Shown here in pieces: positions 1 through 7,319 of a stretch of 15,917 nt of DNA. Position numbers and translations under genes: made by a program. The first letter of the stretch is position 1; each line of letters starts with the position of its first letter. The notes beneath the pieces were generated by a model. It was given only the letters and a program-made list of their open reading frames with translations, was not told where the DNA came from and made no database searches. Source of the stretch: an uncultured Lachnospiraceae bacterium (lineage in GTDB: Bacteria > Bacillota > Clostridia > Lachnospirales > Lachnospiraceae); contig CAJTVK010000102.1 in the NCBI GenBank assembly GCA_910579645.1, forward strand, positions 1 through 15,917. The letters are read 5' to 3'.

Positions 1-53
1 AATTTATGGTTCCATGCGCAGGCCGGGCGTTTTTCCGGGCAGCATGGGTGAGC

Positions 54-77
54 CATAGGTTCATAGGCCCATAGGCT
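54..77. repeat. three 8-bp tandem CATAGG units
   Basis: Three consecutive 8-bp units, each beginning CATAGG (ending TT, CC and CT), lie in the GC-rich non-coding DNA downstream of the lipoprotein gene. I see no gene in positions 1-108, only short GC-rich repeats such as CCGGGC twice near 23-40. Function unknown. Confidence 0.6.
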
Positions 78-108
78 CCCGCCCCGGGCGGCCATGCAGG
101 CTCCGGAC

Positions 109-134
109 AAAAAACGGACTTCCGTGAGAAGCCG
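109..134 (-). terminator. intrinsic terminator of the lipoprotein gene
   Basis: Read on the minus strand, CGGCTTC and GAAGTCCG form a seven-pair stem with one bulged base and a 5-nt loop, followed directly by six T residues (109-114). It begins 30 bases past the lipoprotein stop codon, where a transcript end is expected. The stem is short, so efficiency may be moderate. Confidence 0.6.
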
Positions 135-163
135 GCTCCCTCCCCCTACAAACAAACCACCCA

Positions 164-886
164 TCAATTCAGCGGCAATGTCGCCTCATCTGCCGCATTC
201 CTCATAATCAGTGAAAGCGTCTGAATAGACTGCGCCCTGTCTTCCTGCAGTTCCGCAACCAAAACCAGCTGCTCCGTCCCCCCTGCGGCAATCGTCCCCT
301 TATAAGATGCCAAATCATTTGTCAGCATGGTAGTCAGTGCATACCTCGGCGACTCCCCGTTAAAAGAGATTTTAAACTTTGTATCCAAAGACAGCATATC
401 CAATTCCTTATCCTGACCGCTGACATTCGCCACATCAAAATGAAGTACCACCAGCTTACAGCCTTCCGACGCGTTCATGGCGAAAAACATCTCTTCCGCC
501 CCTTGGTCAGGATACATATCTTTCAGTTCATATCCCATGAAAGTAACCGTCACGCCGTCAATGCCGTAAAACTCTTCTATGCTATGGTATACAACGGCTT
601 CCGGCTCTTCACTGACATCCACTACCTCCGGTGCCTCCGCTTCCGGTTCCTCTTCCGGCTGCGGTTCCTCCGCCGGCTGTTCTTCCGGCACTGCCGGCTG
701 CTCTTCCTCCGGTTCCGCTTCATCCACAAGCCTGTTCCGATAATTTGCATCATATTTAAGCAACAGTCCCGCCGCATATTCCACTACCAATGCATTCTGT
801 TCTTCCGTCATTTCCGGAATTGATGCTCCGCAGGCCGTCATGCACAGAGAAGCTGCCACAGCCAATGTCAATCCTAACTTTCTCAT
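164..886 (-). CDS. predicted lipoprotein with Ig-like (DUF4352-type) C-terminal domain
   Basis: A 240-residue predicted surface lipoprotein of unknown function. The N-terminus (MRKLGL...) is a short basic and hydrophobic signal sequence ending in a lipobox-like MTAC, so Cys19 is the probable lipidation site; Met at -3 is less usual than Leu. Residues about 55-95 are a Pro/Glu-rich spacer. The remainder is a beta-rich domain with the feel of DUF4352/DUF5067 Ig-like modules, an assignment made by pattern only. I chose the start at 886 rather than the in-frame ATG at 898 because GGAG lies six bases before it. A sigma-A-like promoter overlaps the end of the upstream kinase gene, so it can be transcribed on its own. 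It may be a partner or output of that kinase, but this is inference from adjacency. Confidence 0.85.
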   Translation of the reverse strand: MRKLGLTLAVAASLCMTACGASIPEMTEEQNALVVEYAAGLLLKYDANYRNRLVDEAEPEEEQPAVPEEQPAEEPQPEEEPEAEAPEVVDVSEEPEAVVYHSIEEFYGIDGVTVTFMGYELKDMYPDQGAEEMFFAMNASEGCKLVVLHFDVANVSGQDKELDMLSLDTKFKISFNGESPRYALTTMLTNDLASYKGTIAAGGTEQLVLVAELQEDRAQSIQTLSLIMRNAADEATLPLN

Positions 887-990
887 ATCAATCTCCATAC
901 TCTTTCCGCAGCCTGCATATTTTCCGACAGGGCATATCCTGTTTTCCCCTATGCCGGCATACTTTTATCTTTCTTAATAAAGCCTTTTGT

Positions 991-1019
991 ATTATAACAC
1001 TAATTTGTTTCAAGTTCAA
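991..1019 (-). promoter_or_regulatory. sigma-A-type promoter for the lipoprotein gene
   Basis: Minus-strand TTGAAC (1014-1019), a 17-bp spacer, then perfect TATAAT (991-996). The -35 box matches TTGACA at four of six positions. It overlaps the last codons of the sensor kinase and predicts a start near 984, giving a leader of about 98 nt. That leader contains a loose GGCATA/TATGCC hairpin. Confidence 0.55.
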
Positions 1020-2472
1020 ACCAAAATTCTACGCCGTTATCATAATTTATCACGCCATACCCTTGATTCATGGATTCCATAATGGCTTTCACAATCGAAA
1101 GCCCCACACCGCTGCCGCCGTATTCCCGGGTTCTGGCTTTGTCCGCTTTATAAAATTTCTCCCAAATATGGCCGATGCTGGCCTCCGGCACGGGTTCCCC
1201 GGTATTAAAGACGGAAATGCGGACTTTATTATCTTGTCCTGTCAGTTTTATATCGATTACTTTCTGGCCTGCGGCATGATGAACCGCATTGCTGAAATAA
1301 TTAGTGAACACTTCCTCCACTTTAAATTCGTCTGCCCAGACAAAAATCTCCCGGTTTTCTTCAAAAAAAACTCGGATTTCTCTTTGTTTTGCCAAAATCT
1401 CTGCCGACTGCAGATAATTGCGTATCAAAGCCACTATGTCGAACCGCTCCATGGCAATCACGTCATTCCCGAACTCCAGCTGGTTCAGAGTAAGCAGTTT
1501 TTTCACCATATTGTTCATTTTTGCCGCTTCGTCAATAATGACGTCGCAATAAAATTCCCTGCTTTCCGCATCGTCGTTAATCCCTTCCCTCAGCCCTTCC
1601 GCATATCCCTGAATCAGCGCAATGGGCGTTTTCAGTTCATGGGAAACATTGGAAAGGAACTCCTTGCGCATCTCGTCAATCTCGTTCTTTTTTTCAATAT
1701 CCTTCTGCAGTTCATTATTTGCGGTTTTCAGTTCCGAAATAGTCTCCTCCAAGGTATTGGAAAGTTCGTTGATATTATGCCCCAGCAGGGCAATCTCTGT
1801 CCGGCTGGTTCCGCAGTATTTGGCATTGAAATCCAGGCCGGCCATGCGTTCCGATATTTCCGCCAGTTCCAGAATCGGCTCTGTGACCTTCCTTGATACC
1901 ATCAGAATAACGCCGCCGCTTATCACTGCCGCCGCCATTCCCACATAGGCAAGAAAACGGTTTGCAATCGCCACGCTGTCCTTTATGCCTTCCAACGCCG
2001 TCCGAAACAGAAAAATATTTCCGTTGTCAAACACGCCCCACATCTCAATATATTCCGTCAGAGTCCTGGAATCCGTAATCCTTTGGATAGTATAATTTTC
2101 TCCTTTCTCCAACACCGTCTGGCCTTCCTCCCTGCCAAAGTCATCAAAGAAATTGTCCCATAGTCTCTTGCTCATGATTTCCTGGTCATTGCGCGAAGTA
2201 ATCAGCATCTGGGAATCGGTATCCAGCACAATCAGGCTGATATTGTATTTCTCAATTATTTTCTGTAATTGGATGTCAAATTCTTCCGTCAGGATATTTC
2301 CCGCGCTGAATGCCCGGTTCACAATGCCATAGGCATTCTTTAAAACCTTTTTTTTATTTCCGATGTAATACTCACCCAACAGAGTGCTGTTAATAAACCA
2401 GCACAGCAATATGGTTGCTGCCATCAGTCCGGTGAAAATCATTGCAAACTGCTTCCTAATCGAATATTTCAT
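1000..2472 (-). CDS. membrane sensor histidine kinase, orphan in this window
   Basis: A 490-residue membrane histidine kinase that should autophosphorylate on His and pass phosphate to a response regulator. Two membrane segments (about 10-30 and 172-193) flank an extracellular sensor region of about 140 residues. Then come a HAMP domain (about 194-250), a HisKA H-box SHELKTP with His278, and an ATPase domain with an N-box (Asn391, Asn395), the NTGEP motif (423-427) and the GGSGVGLSIV G2 box (452-461). The NTGEP and WEKFY motifs resemble VanS/PhoR-like kinases. I chose the start at 2472 because TM1 follows at the usual distance. Its ribosome site is poor: AGAAGG abuts the ATG and a GGAG sits 11 bases upstream. 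It follows the YihY-like gene by 50 bases. No response regulator is encoded in the window, so the cognate partner is elsewhere. Confidence 0.9.
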   Translation of the reverse strand: MKYSIRKQFAMIFTGLMAATILLCWFINSTLLGEYYIGNKKKVLKNAYGIVNRAFSAGNILTEEFDIQLQKIIEKYNISLIVLDTDSQMLITSRNDQEIMSKRLWDNFFDDFGREEGQTVLEKGENYTIQRITDSRTLTEYIEMWGVFDNGNIFLFRTALEGIKDSVAIANRFLAYVGMAAAVISGGVILMVSRKVTEPILELAEISERMAGLDFNAKYCGTSRTEIALLGHNINELSNTLEETISELKTANNELQKDIEKKNEIDEMRKEFLSNVSHELKTPIALIQGYAEGLREGINDDAESREFYCDVIIDEAAKMNNMVKKLLTLNQLEFGNDVIAMERFDIVALIRNYLQSAEILAKQREIRVFFEENREIFVWADEFKVEEVFTNYFSNAVHHAAGQKVIDIKLTGQDNKVRISVFNTGEPVPEASIGHIWEKFYKADKARTREYGGSGVGLSIVKAIMESMNQGYGVINYDNGVEFWFELETN

Positions 2473-2522
2473 CCTTCTGCACGCTCCGCTTTGTGCTATT
2501 TTTCCTTCGGCTTCCGCCTTAA

Positions 2523-3365
2523 CTACTTGGTTCGCTGCCCCCGGGAATAAAAATACCGGTACACAGGCTCGAAGTAGCGGTTCAGGAAAGCCCCTATCAA
2601 AATAATGTAAATGCACATATACATCCACAGCATGATAATTACAATGGTCGCCAGATTTCCATAAGTGCTGAAATCATTGATTTTGCCCACATATATGGAA
2701 AATGCCCAAGAAAACACATTCCATAGCACTGCCGAAAAAACAGCGCCCGGAATCTGGTAAATGAACTTCAGCTTCTTATTCGGTATATAAGCATACATCA
2801 TGGAAAACCCTATCATCATTACCAACAGCGAAAACAGCAGCCGGAAATGAAGGAGGAAATCAAAAAAATGTTCCGCCTGCGGAATATTGCGGATAATTCC
2901 GTTCACCAGCGCATTGCCAAACACCATGACTACCAAGGACAGCAGTATCACAAGGAGCATCACTATCGTATAGAAAGCGGCAATCCCCCTTACAACGAAA
3001 TAATTCCTGTTCTCCTCCACGTCGTTGATTTCGTTCAGTCCCCGCATCAATGCCAGCATCCCCTTTGCCGCCGACCATAAAAGGGTAAGCGCCGCCACCG
3101 AAATGACGCCTGCCGATTTCGCATACACATCCTCAATAATCGAAATCACAAGAGAATCCACCATATCCGGCGTAATATCCGTCATGAAAGTCATCAGATT
3201 AGCTTTCGTAAGTGTCGTATACGGAATAATGGCACAAAGCAGTATCAATATGGGAATCAGCGACACAAAAAGGAAAAACGCCGTGCTTGCCGCAAATGCA
3301 CTGATATTTTTGCGGTTGATATGCTGCTGGAAATCTTTTCCGATATAAAAAATTTTCTTCACCAT
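2523..3365 (-). CDS. YihY/BrkB-family integral membrane protein
   Basis: A 280-residue polytopic membrane protein of the YihY/BrkB family, formerly misnamed ribonuclease BN; its substrate is not established. About six membrane segments are visible. Family hallmarks include the early SLIPILILL stretch, the central LLWSAAKGMLALMRGLN region (about 96-112) and the late NDFSTYGNLATIVIIMLWMY signature (about 229-248). Length is close to the family norm. The start is well supported by AGGAAG five bases upstream, lying in the 18-base gap after the SpoIID-like stop codon. That close spacing, plus 50 bases to the kinase, suggests a three-gene envelope operon. Confidence 0.92.
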   Translation of the reverse strand: MVKKIFYIGKDFQQHINRKNISAFAASTAFFLFVSLIPILILLCAIIPYTTLTKANLMTFMTDITPDMVDSLVISIIEDVYAKSAGVISVAALTLLWSAAKGMLALMRGLNEINDVEENRNYFVVRGIAAFYTIVMLLVILLSLVVMVFGNALVNGIIRNIPQAEHFFDFLLHFRLLFSLLVMMIGFSMMYAYIPNKKLKFIYQIPGAVFSAVLWNVFSWAFSIYVGKINDFSTYGNLATIVIIMLWMYMCIYIILIGAFLNRYFEPVYRYFYSRGQRTK

Positions 3366-3383
3366 TTTATCTTCCTAGCCTCA

Positions 3384-5726
3384 TCAGTATACGTCCTTTA
3401 CTTTACAAGAATCGTAGAAAAAGGTCAGTATGTCCTCTGATGTAAATCCTTTCTTTGCCATCTCTTTCGCACCGTTCTGGGACATGCCCACGCCATGCCC
3501 ATACCCGCCGCCGACTAACCTATATCCTACCACAATATCCTTTTCTTTTCCAGTGAAAATTGCAAGGTATCCGCTGGGAAGCAGGTTGGCTGCCGCAGCC
3601 TGGCTGCCGTCCTGTCTTATCACTTTTCCGTCTCCGTTATTCAGCACATAACGGATATTGTGCTCCGATATAATCTTATAAGTATTCTTTGTCCCCTCAA
3701 TCACCAGCTCGTCTGCCACTCCGCCGCCTCCACGCCCGGCGATATACAGTTCCTTAATTTCCCCTAAATTCTTTATCTCCCTGCTTTCAAATTCTCCGTC
3801 CTTATTTTTCGTCAGAACCAGCCTGGGATTGGCCTCATACCTTTTCTTTATATTGTCCAGCATCTGCTCCCTGTCTATCTCTTCCACCTCATACTCCCAT
3901 CGGTACCACGCTTCCCCGTTTTCATAATCCGTATCGTAGGAATTAGTGATGAATTCCGTAAAGGCTTCCTCCTCTTTCATGCTCTCCCCGTCGTATTCCC
4001 CGCTTTCCTCCCCGATGCGCCTGGCCTGCAGATAAGAGGTATCTTCTGCGCCGTCTGATTTCCAGACTCCCGCATCCGTCCCAAAGCCGCAGGAAGTGGA
4101 ATAATAATAAGAACCGCACAATTCATCCCCATAATACAGCAGCTGCCCGGTAGTTTCCTTCACTGCTTTCGTCGTCTGGGCATTCTCGGAAATATTGTTA
4201 TAAACCTGATATCCTGCGCTGTCGTCCACATGTGCCCCGAATGCCGCAATGCCCGAATGGGCCATGTTCCGGTATGCATAAGTCCTTGCACAGACTGCCT
4301 GTGCCTTCAATGCTTCCAGCGGATAAGAGGCGGGCATTTCACTGGGCACCACCGAATAAAGATACTCTTCCAGCAGCAGTTCATTGACAATTACCAACCC
4401 TTCCGGAGTCTTTGCAATCTCCATTTTCCCCCGGTAGGCAGGTGTTCCCTGTGACCGTTCCACCGACAGCAGCCGGATTCTTCCGGTCAGCGCGGCAGGC
4501 TCTATATATATTCTGTCTCCCTTGAAAAACTCACTTTCCCCATCGATGGTGACCGTATCCCCGGCCTGATACTCTTTCCGCTCTGCCGCGCCGTATTCCC
4601 CATACCGCAAGGCAAAATCCGTATCCGCCGTCAGCTTTACTTCTTCATGGTATGCGCCGGAATATCCGGTATTTTTAATGACCACCCGTATATTCTCCAT
4701 GGCCTCGTCCCTTGTCAGCAGGCCGGCACAGATTACCCCGTCCTCCAGCACAAAATCGGCAAAATCATATCCGATCCGCAGGTCCCCCTGTCCTCCTTCC
4801 GACAGGCTTCCGAACAATTTATATACTTTCATGTTCTCCCCATACGGATACTTGCCCATGCCCTCTATTTCCATTTCCCCGTCCCGCACGCTCAGAAGCT
4901 TCCCGCTGATTTTTTCGTCTTTTACCTTCACGGACTGCAGCCTGCCGTCGGCAAAATCCAAATCCGCCACCTGTTCCCGCCAAAGGTTTTCCGCCTTGCC
5001 GTAAGGCACCCAGATTTCCCAGTCTCCGTGAAATACCTGCAGCCTTTTCCCTTCTTCCGCTTCGATAATCCATATATTTTCCCAATCCATGCCGCGGCTT
5101 ACCACTTCCCGCACGGTCAGCAGTTCTTCCCCTTTCCGGTACGCCCGCAGAACCTGATACCCAAAATCCCGGAAGATATCCGACCGAAACGTGAAAACCC
5201 CCTCCCGGGCGAGGAGGCTGTTTTCCGCCAAAACGTTCTGCTCCCTGTCCGATACCTGACTGCCAATGCCCAATACCGTTACGTCGTCCAGTACAATGAT
5301 GTCCTGCATTCCCTTCTTTTCCAGGACATCTTCATAACAGGCATACCAGTCGTCCTTCAGCACAAAGTATTCTTTCCTATACTTTTTCCCCCATTCCTTT
5401 TCCCGCTCTTCCTCCTCCTGTGTTCCGGCTCCCCATGCTTTTGTCAGATCCAGCCATTCCGAAAACTGTCCGTAAGTCAGCAGACTGCCGCTGTCGGCTT
5501 CCAGCGTCTCCTTCCAACTTATGTAACGGGTGTCACTGCCGTACGCGGCAGCAAAATCTTCTTCCAGAGCTTCCGTCAATATCACGGCATCCTGTAAGCG
5601 GATATATTCCCCTTCCGGCTGTGGAATCCGGTTCCTGCGGATGCTTATTGCCAAAATATACCCTATCATCAGCATACCTGCCAAAATCAACAATGTTTTC
5701 AGTATCAGCCTTTCCTTCTTGCCCAT
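3384..5726 (-). CDS. SpoIID/LytB-domain protein, membrane-anchored, with long N-terminal extension
   Basis: A 780-residue protein with one N-terminal membrane anchor (about residues 5-29) and a C-terminal SpoIID/LytB domain. In characterised SpoIID this domain is a lytic transglycosylase that cuts denuded peptidoglycan during engulfment. Visible hallmarks are VPSEMP followed by ALKAQAVCARTYAYRN (Glu463 aligns with the catalytic glutamate of SpoIID), a YYYSTSCGF stretch, and the terminal YGHGVGMSQNGA signature near 740-752. It is about twice the length of a typical SpoIID; roughly 430 residues precede the core and I do not recognise them beyond probable beta-rich, SH3-like stretches. The start at 5726 has GGAGG five bases upstream, and an upstream in-frame extension to 5819 would enter a terminator hairpin. 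It heads the SpoIID-like / YihY-like / kinase cluster. Whether it acts in sporulation or in vegetative wall remodelling is unknown. Confidence 0.9.
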   Translation of the reverse strand: MGKKERLILKTLLILAGMLMIGYILAISIRRNRIPQPEGEYIRLQDAVILTEALEEDFAAAYGSDTRYISWKETLEADSGSLLTYGQFSEWLDLTKAWGAGTQEEEEREKEWGKKYRKEYFVLKDDWYACYEDVLEKKGMQDIIVLDDVTVLGIGSQVSDREQNVLAENSLLAREGVFTFRSDIFRDFGYQVLRAYRKGEELLTVREVVSRGMDWENIWIIEAEEGKRLQVFHGDWEIWVPYGKAENLWREQVADLDFADGRLQSVKVKDEKISGKLLSVRDGEMEIEGMGKYPYGENMKVYKLFGSLSEGGQGDLRIGYDFADFVLEDGVICAGLLTRDEAMENIRVVIKNTGYSGAYHEEVKLTADTDFALRYGEYGAAERKEYQAGDTVTIDGESEFFKGDRIYIEPAALTGRIRLLSVERSQGTPAYRGKMEIAKTPEGLVIVNELLLEEYLYSVVPSEMPASYPLEALKAQAVCARTYAYRNMAHSGIAAFGAHVDDSAGYQVYNNISENAQTTKAVKETTGQLLYYGDELCGSYYYSTSCGFGTDAGVWKSDGAEDTSYLQARRIGEESGEYDGESMKEEEAFTEFITNSYDTDYENGEAWYRWEYEVEEIDREQMLDNIKKRYEANPRLVLTKNKDGEFESREIKNLGEIKELYIAGRGGGGVADELVIEGTKNTYKIISEHNIRYVLNNGDGKVIRQDGSQAAAANLLPSGYLAIFTGKEKDIVVGYRLVGGGYGHGVGMSQNGAKEMAKKGFTSEDILTFFYDSCKVKDVY

Positions 5727-5805
5727 TGATACCTCCGTTTTCAGCCTATTCCTTTTCCGGTTCCATATCCGCCGTCCTACAGCTATATTGCGTAATTGTG
5801 CGTAG

Positions 5806-5833
5806 AAAAAAGCAGCCATAAGGGCTGCTTTTT
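5806..5833 (-). terminator. strong intrinsic terminator, T-runs on both sides
   Basis: An 11-bp perfect stem (AAAAAGCAGCC at 5807-5817 pairing with 5823-5833) with a 5-nt loop and a poly-T run in each direction. On the minus strand it closes the candidate structured RNA just upstream and insulates the SpoIID-like operon. On the plus strand it could also stop antisense transcription. Confidence 0.8.
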
Positions 5834-6042
5834 CTTTTGTAGTATACTACATATTCCCCCAAAATGCCGGTTCCTGTCCTTTGACTCCTAGCCGCGCTAG
5901 GTGGGTAACCGCAACCTTACTTTTGCCTTCCCCTCCAATCCTCATATATGAGTGGGGGCTTGACAGCCATAAGACAATATAGGAATCCCGTTTAAAGTAA
6001 ATGTAGGTTCAAAATAACAAGAGTTGTCGTACATTCCAGGTT
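5806..6042 (-). ncRNA. candidate structured non-coding RNA, about 237 nt, family unassigned
   Basis: No plausible protein is encoded here, yet the segment has its own promoter and a strong terminator. Nested pairings on the minus strand are: CTACAT (6001-6006) plus ATTCC (5982-5986) with the continuous GGAATATGTAG (5847-5857); CAAAA (5921-5925) with TTTTG (5860-5864); TGCGGTT (5907-5913) with AACCGGCA (5865-5872, one bulge); and the hairpin CCTAGC-GCG-GCTAGG (5887-5901). A second arm closes CCCC with GGGG around a CTCATA/TATGAG palindrome (5941-5952). Closing stem plus two arms imply a three-way junction. 6S RNA has a suitable size but is normally one long rod. Other conserved clostridial classes such as the raiA motif are possible. 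The family remains open. Confidence 0.6.
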
Positions 6043-6048
6043 AGTTCT

Positions 6049-6077
6049 ATTATATCCAATCATCGCGTAAATTACAA
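6049..6077 (-). promoter_or_regulatory. sigma-A-type promoter for the structured RNA
   Basis: Minus-strand TTGTAA (6072-6077), a 17-bp spacer and perfect TATAAT (6049-6054). It lies about 70 bases past the stop codon of the XRE regulator and predicts a start near 6042, with no open reading frame of note downstream before the terminator at 5806-5833. Confidence 0.6.
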
Positions 6078-6144
6078 CTGTAAATTTTGGGATTTGACAT
6101 ATTATTTGTAACAGGGAAGCCGCAGGCTGTACTGATACTATTAT

Positions 6145-6987
6145 TTAATTGACCGGATCTTGGACTTGCCCACACATAATGTTCATGCCTGCCTTTGCAT
6201 CTCCGCAGATATTGCCGCAGGTGACCGAGCACCCGGCCTTCACGCTCCCTTCCACATCCCCGCACGTCACATTGCTTCCGGCTTTCACATCGCCTTCCAC
6301 CGTGTCGCAGTTCACTTCCGACCCGGCGCTCACATTGCCTTCCACCGTGCCGCAGTTTACTCCGGCTTCCGCACTCACATCGCCTTCCACCGTGCCGCAG
6401 TTCACTTCCGACCCGGCGCTCACATTGCCTCCCACCGTGCCGCAGCTTACTCCGGCTTCCGCATTCACATCGCCTTCCACCGTGCCGCAGTTTACATTTC
6501 CCCCCGCTTTCACATCCACTGCCACACTCCGGGATTCTATCTCCGCATTTCCCCACACTTCCACCTGAAGCCCCCCGGCCAGTTCCCCAAACTCTTCTCC
6601 GAAGAAAATTTTTACCGCATCCTGTTTCCCCTCCTTCCGCTCTTTCTCCCACTTCTTCTTATCAAGAATCTCTCCGTTCCGATACTGTATGACATAAAGT
6701 ACGTCCCTCTCTGTCCCGTCTCTCAGACTGTCTTTGATCCGTTCCGCTTCCTCTTTTTCCAATGTACTGCCACAGTCCGCCCCCTTTCCCGTAAGAAGGT
6801 AATCTGCCGTCACCTGAAAATACTCCGCAAGCGTGGGCAGAAAGGCTATGTCAGGACAGGACTGCCCGTTTTCCCATTTGCTCACCGCCTGCATGCTGAC
6901 ACCGCATACATCCGCAAGCATCTCCTGGCTGATTCCCTTACTCCCCCTAAGTTCTTTAATTATTTCCCCAACCTTCAATTCGCCCAT
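6145..6987 (-). CDS. XRE-family regulator fused to a 15-residue Cys-repeat solenoid
   Basis: A 280-residue protein with an N-terminal XRE/Cro-type helix-turn-helix (about 5-62; SQEMLADVCGVSMQAVSKWENG is the recognition region and YLLTGKG ends the domain), a charged Lys/Glu-rich linker (about 75-130), and a C-terminal repeat array from about 157 to 276. The array has eight 15-residue units of the pattern G-[DN]-V-x-A-x-x-x-V-x-C-G-x-V-E, with Cys at 167, 182, 197, 212, 227, 242, 257 and 272, plus extra Cys at 253 and 261. This resembles bactofilin-like beta-helices, where short G-x-V units stack. A role in oligomerisation or in metal/redox sensing through stacked Cys is inference. The start at 6987 has AGAGG six bases upstream. 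A perfect dyad at 7140-7160 is a candidate operator. Confidence 0.85.
   Translation of the reverse strand: MGELKVGEIIKELRGSKGISQEMLADVCGVSMQAVSKWENGQSCPDIAFLPTLAEYFQVTADYLLTGKGADCGSTLEKEEAERIKDSLRDGTERDVLYVIQYRNGEILDKKKWEKERKEGKQDAVKIFFGEEFGELAGGLQVEVWGNAEIESRSVAVDVKAGGNVNCGTVEGDVNAEAGVSCGTVGGNVSAGSEVNCGTVEGDVSAEAGVNCGTVEGNVSAGSEVNCDTVEGDVKAGSNVTCGDVEGSVKAGCSVTCGNICGDAKAGMNIMCGQVQDPVN
6301..6480. repeat. two 90-bp tandem copies inside the regulator gene
   Basis: Positions 6301-6390 and 6391-6480 align without gaps and differ at only four bases by eye. Each copy encodes two 15-residue solenoid units of alternating A and B type. This is a recent in-frame duplication that lengthened the solenoid. 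Confidence 0.9.
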
Positions 6988-6988
6988 A

Positions 6989-7044
6989 TTTTTCCTCTTT
7001 TCTGTTTTCTGTTTTTCTTTTTTTCTGTTTTTTCCTCTTTTCTG
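6989..7044 (-). repeat. duplicated purine-rich ribosome-binding leader
   Basis: The 16-base minus-strand sequence CAGAAAAGAGGAAAAA occurs at 6989-7004, where it supplies the regulator's ribosome binding site, and again perfectly at 7029-7044, 40 bases upstream. The tract between is AACAGAAA-type purine repeat. Only the proximal copy is correctly spaced from the ATG. Similar AAAACAGAAAAT words occur twice upstream of aroQ (15884-15917). Confidence 0.7.
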
Positions 7045-7139
7045 AATAAAATGGAGTTCCCCAATCTTATTATGTTCATCCGGATATAGTAACCATACCG
7101 TATTTTCCCTATTCCGGAAAGCAATTATTGGTTGAATGC

Positions 7140-7160
7140 CGCTCAACCAATGGTTGAGCG
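7140..7160. promoter_or_regulatory. perfect 21-bp dyad, candidate operator
   Basis: CGCTCAACCA and TGGTTGAGCG are perfect inverted 10-mers around one central base. A further half-site, TTGGTTGA, lies at 7128-7135 and could pair alternatively with TCAACCAA. The site is 153 bp upstream of the XRE regulator start, in non-coding DNA, so autoregulation by that protein is a reasonable guess. A leader RNA hairpin is the alternative. Confidence 0.45.
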
Positions 7161-7182
7161 ACATATCTTGTCTGCACAGGGC

Positions 7183-7247
7183 TGTGCAATTCAAGTAGGA
7201 AAGTCCTTCTCCCCGACTCGTCGCGCAGGGCTGCACATAAAGAAAAG
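7183..7247. repeat. dispersed intergenic repeat, copy 1
   Basis: A 44-bp core (7183-7226) beginning TGTGCAAT and ending TCGCGC, followed by AGGGCTGCACATA and AGAAAAG. It matches a second copy at 14648-14750 that carries about 38 extra bases before the AGGGCTG block. On the minus strand the core forms a CGAG...CTTG-closed hairpin whose arms vary between copies while still largely pairing. It abuts the gdhA terminator. Confidence 0.65.
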
Positions 7248-7278
7248 CCCCAGAAACTGAGCATTTCCAAGACTTTTC
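7239..7278 (-). terminator. gdhA intrinsic terminator
   Basis: On the minus strand a 15-pair stem (7264-7278 with 7242-7256, including several G-T wobbles) with a 7-base loop is followed by TTTATG. It begins about 42 bases past the gdhA stop codon. Confidence 0.65.
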
Positions 7279-7319
7279 CCAATATTTATCATCAGACGGT
7301 TCCTGTCAGGCATTTTCTG

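Noticed and set aside
4647..5597. 316-codon plus-strand frame opposite the SpoIID-like gene
   Set aside because: Pro/Phe-rich shadow of a well-supported minus-strand gene, no recognisable domain or ribosome site.
5806..6042. Signal recognition particle RNA, because plus-strand GCTAGGTGGG resembles the start of large SRP RNA
   Set aside because: The promoter and terminator evidence favours the minus strand, and the conserved GGAAGCAGC-type SRP loop is absent.
6160..7089. Long plus-strand frame opposite the XRE regulator
   Set aside because: It is a His/Pro-rich shadow of the repeat array; frame openness follows from the 45-bp repeat unit and it lacks domains.
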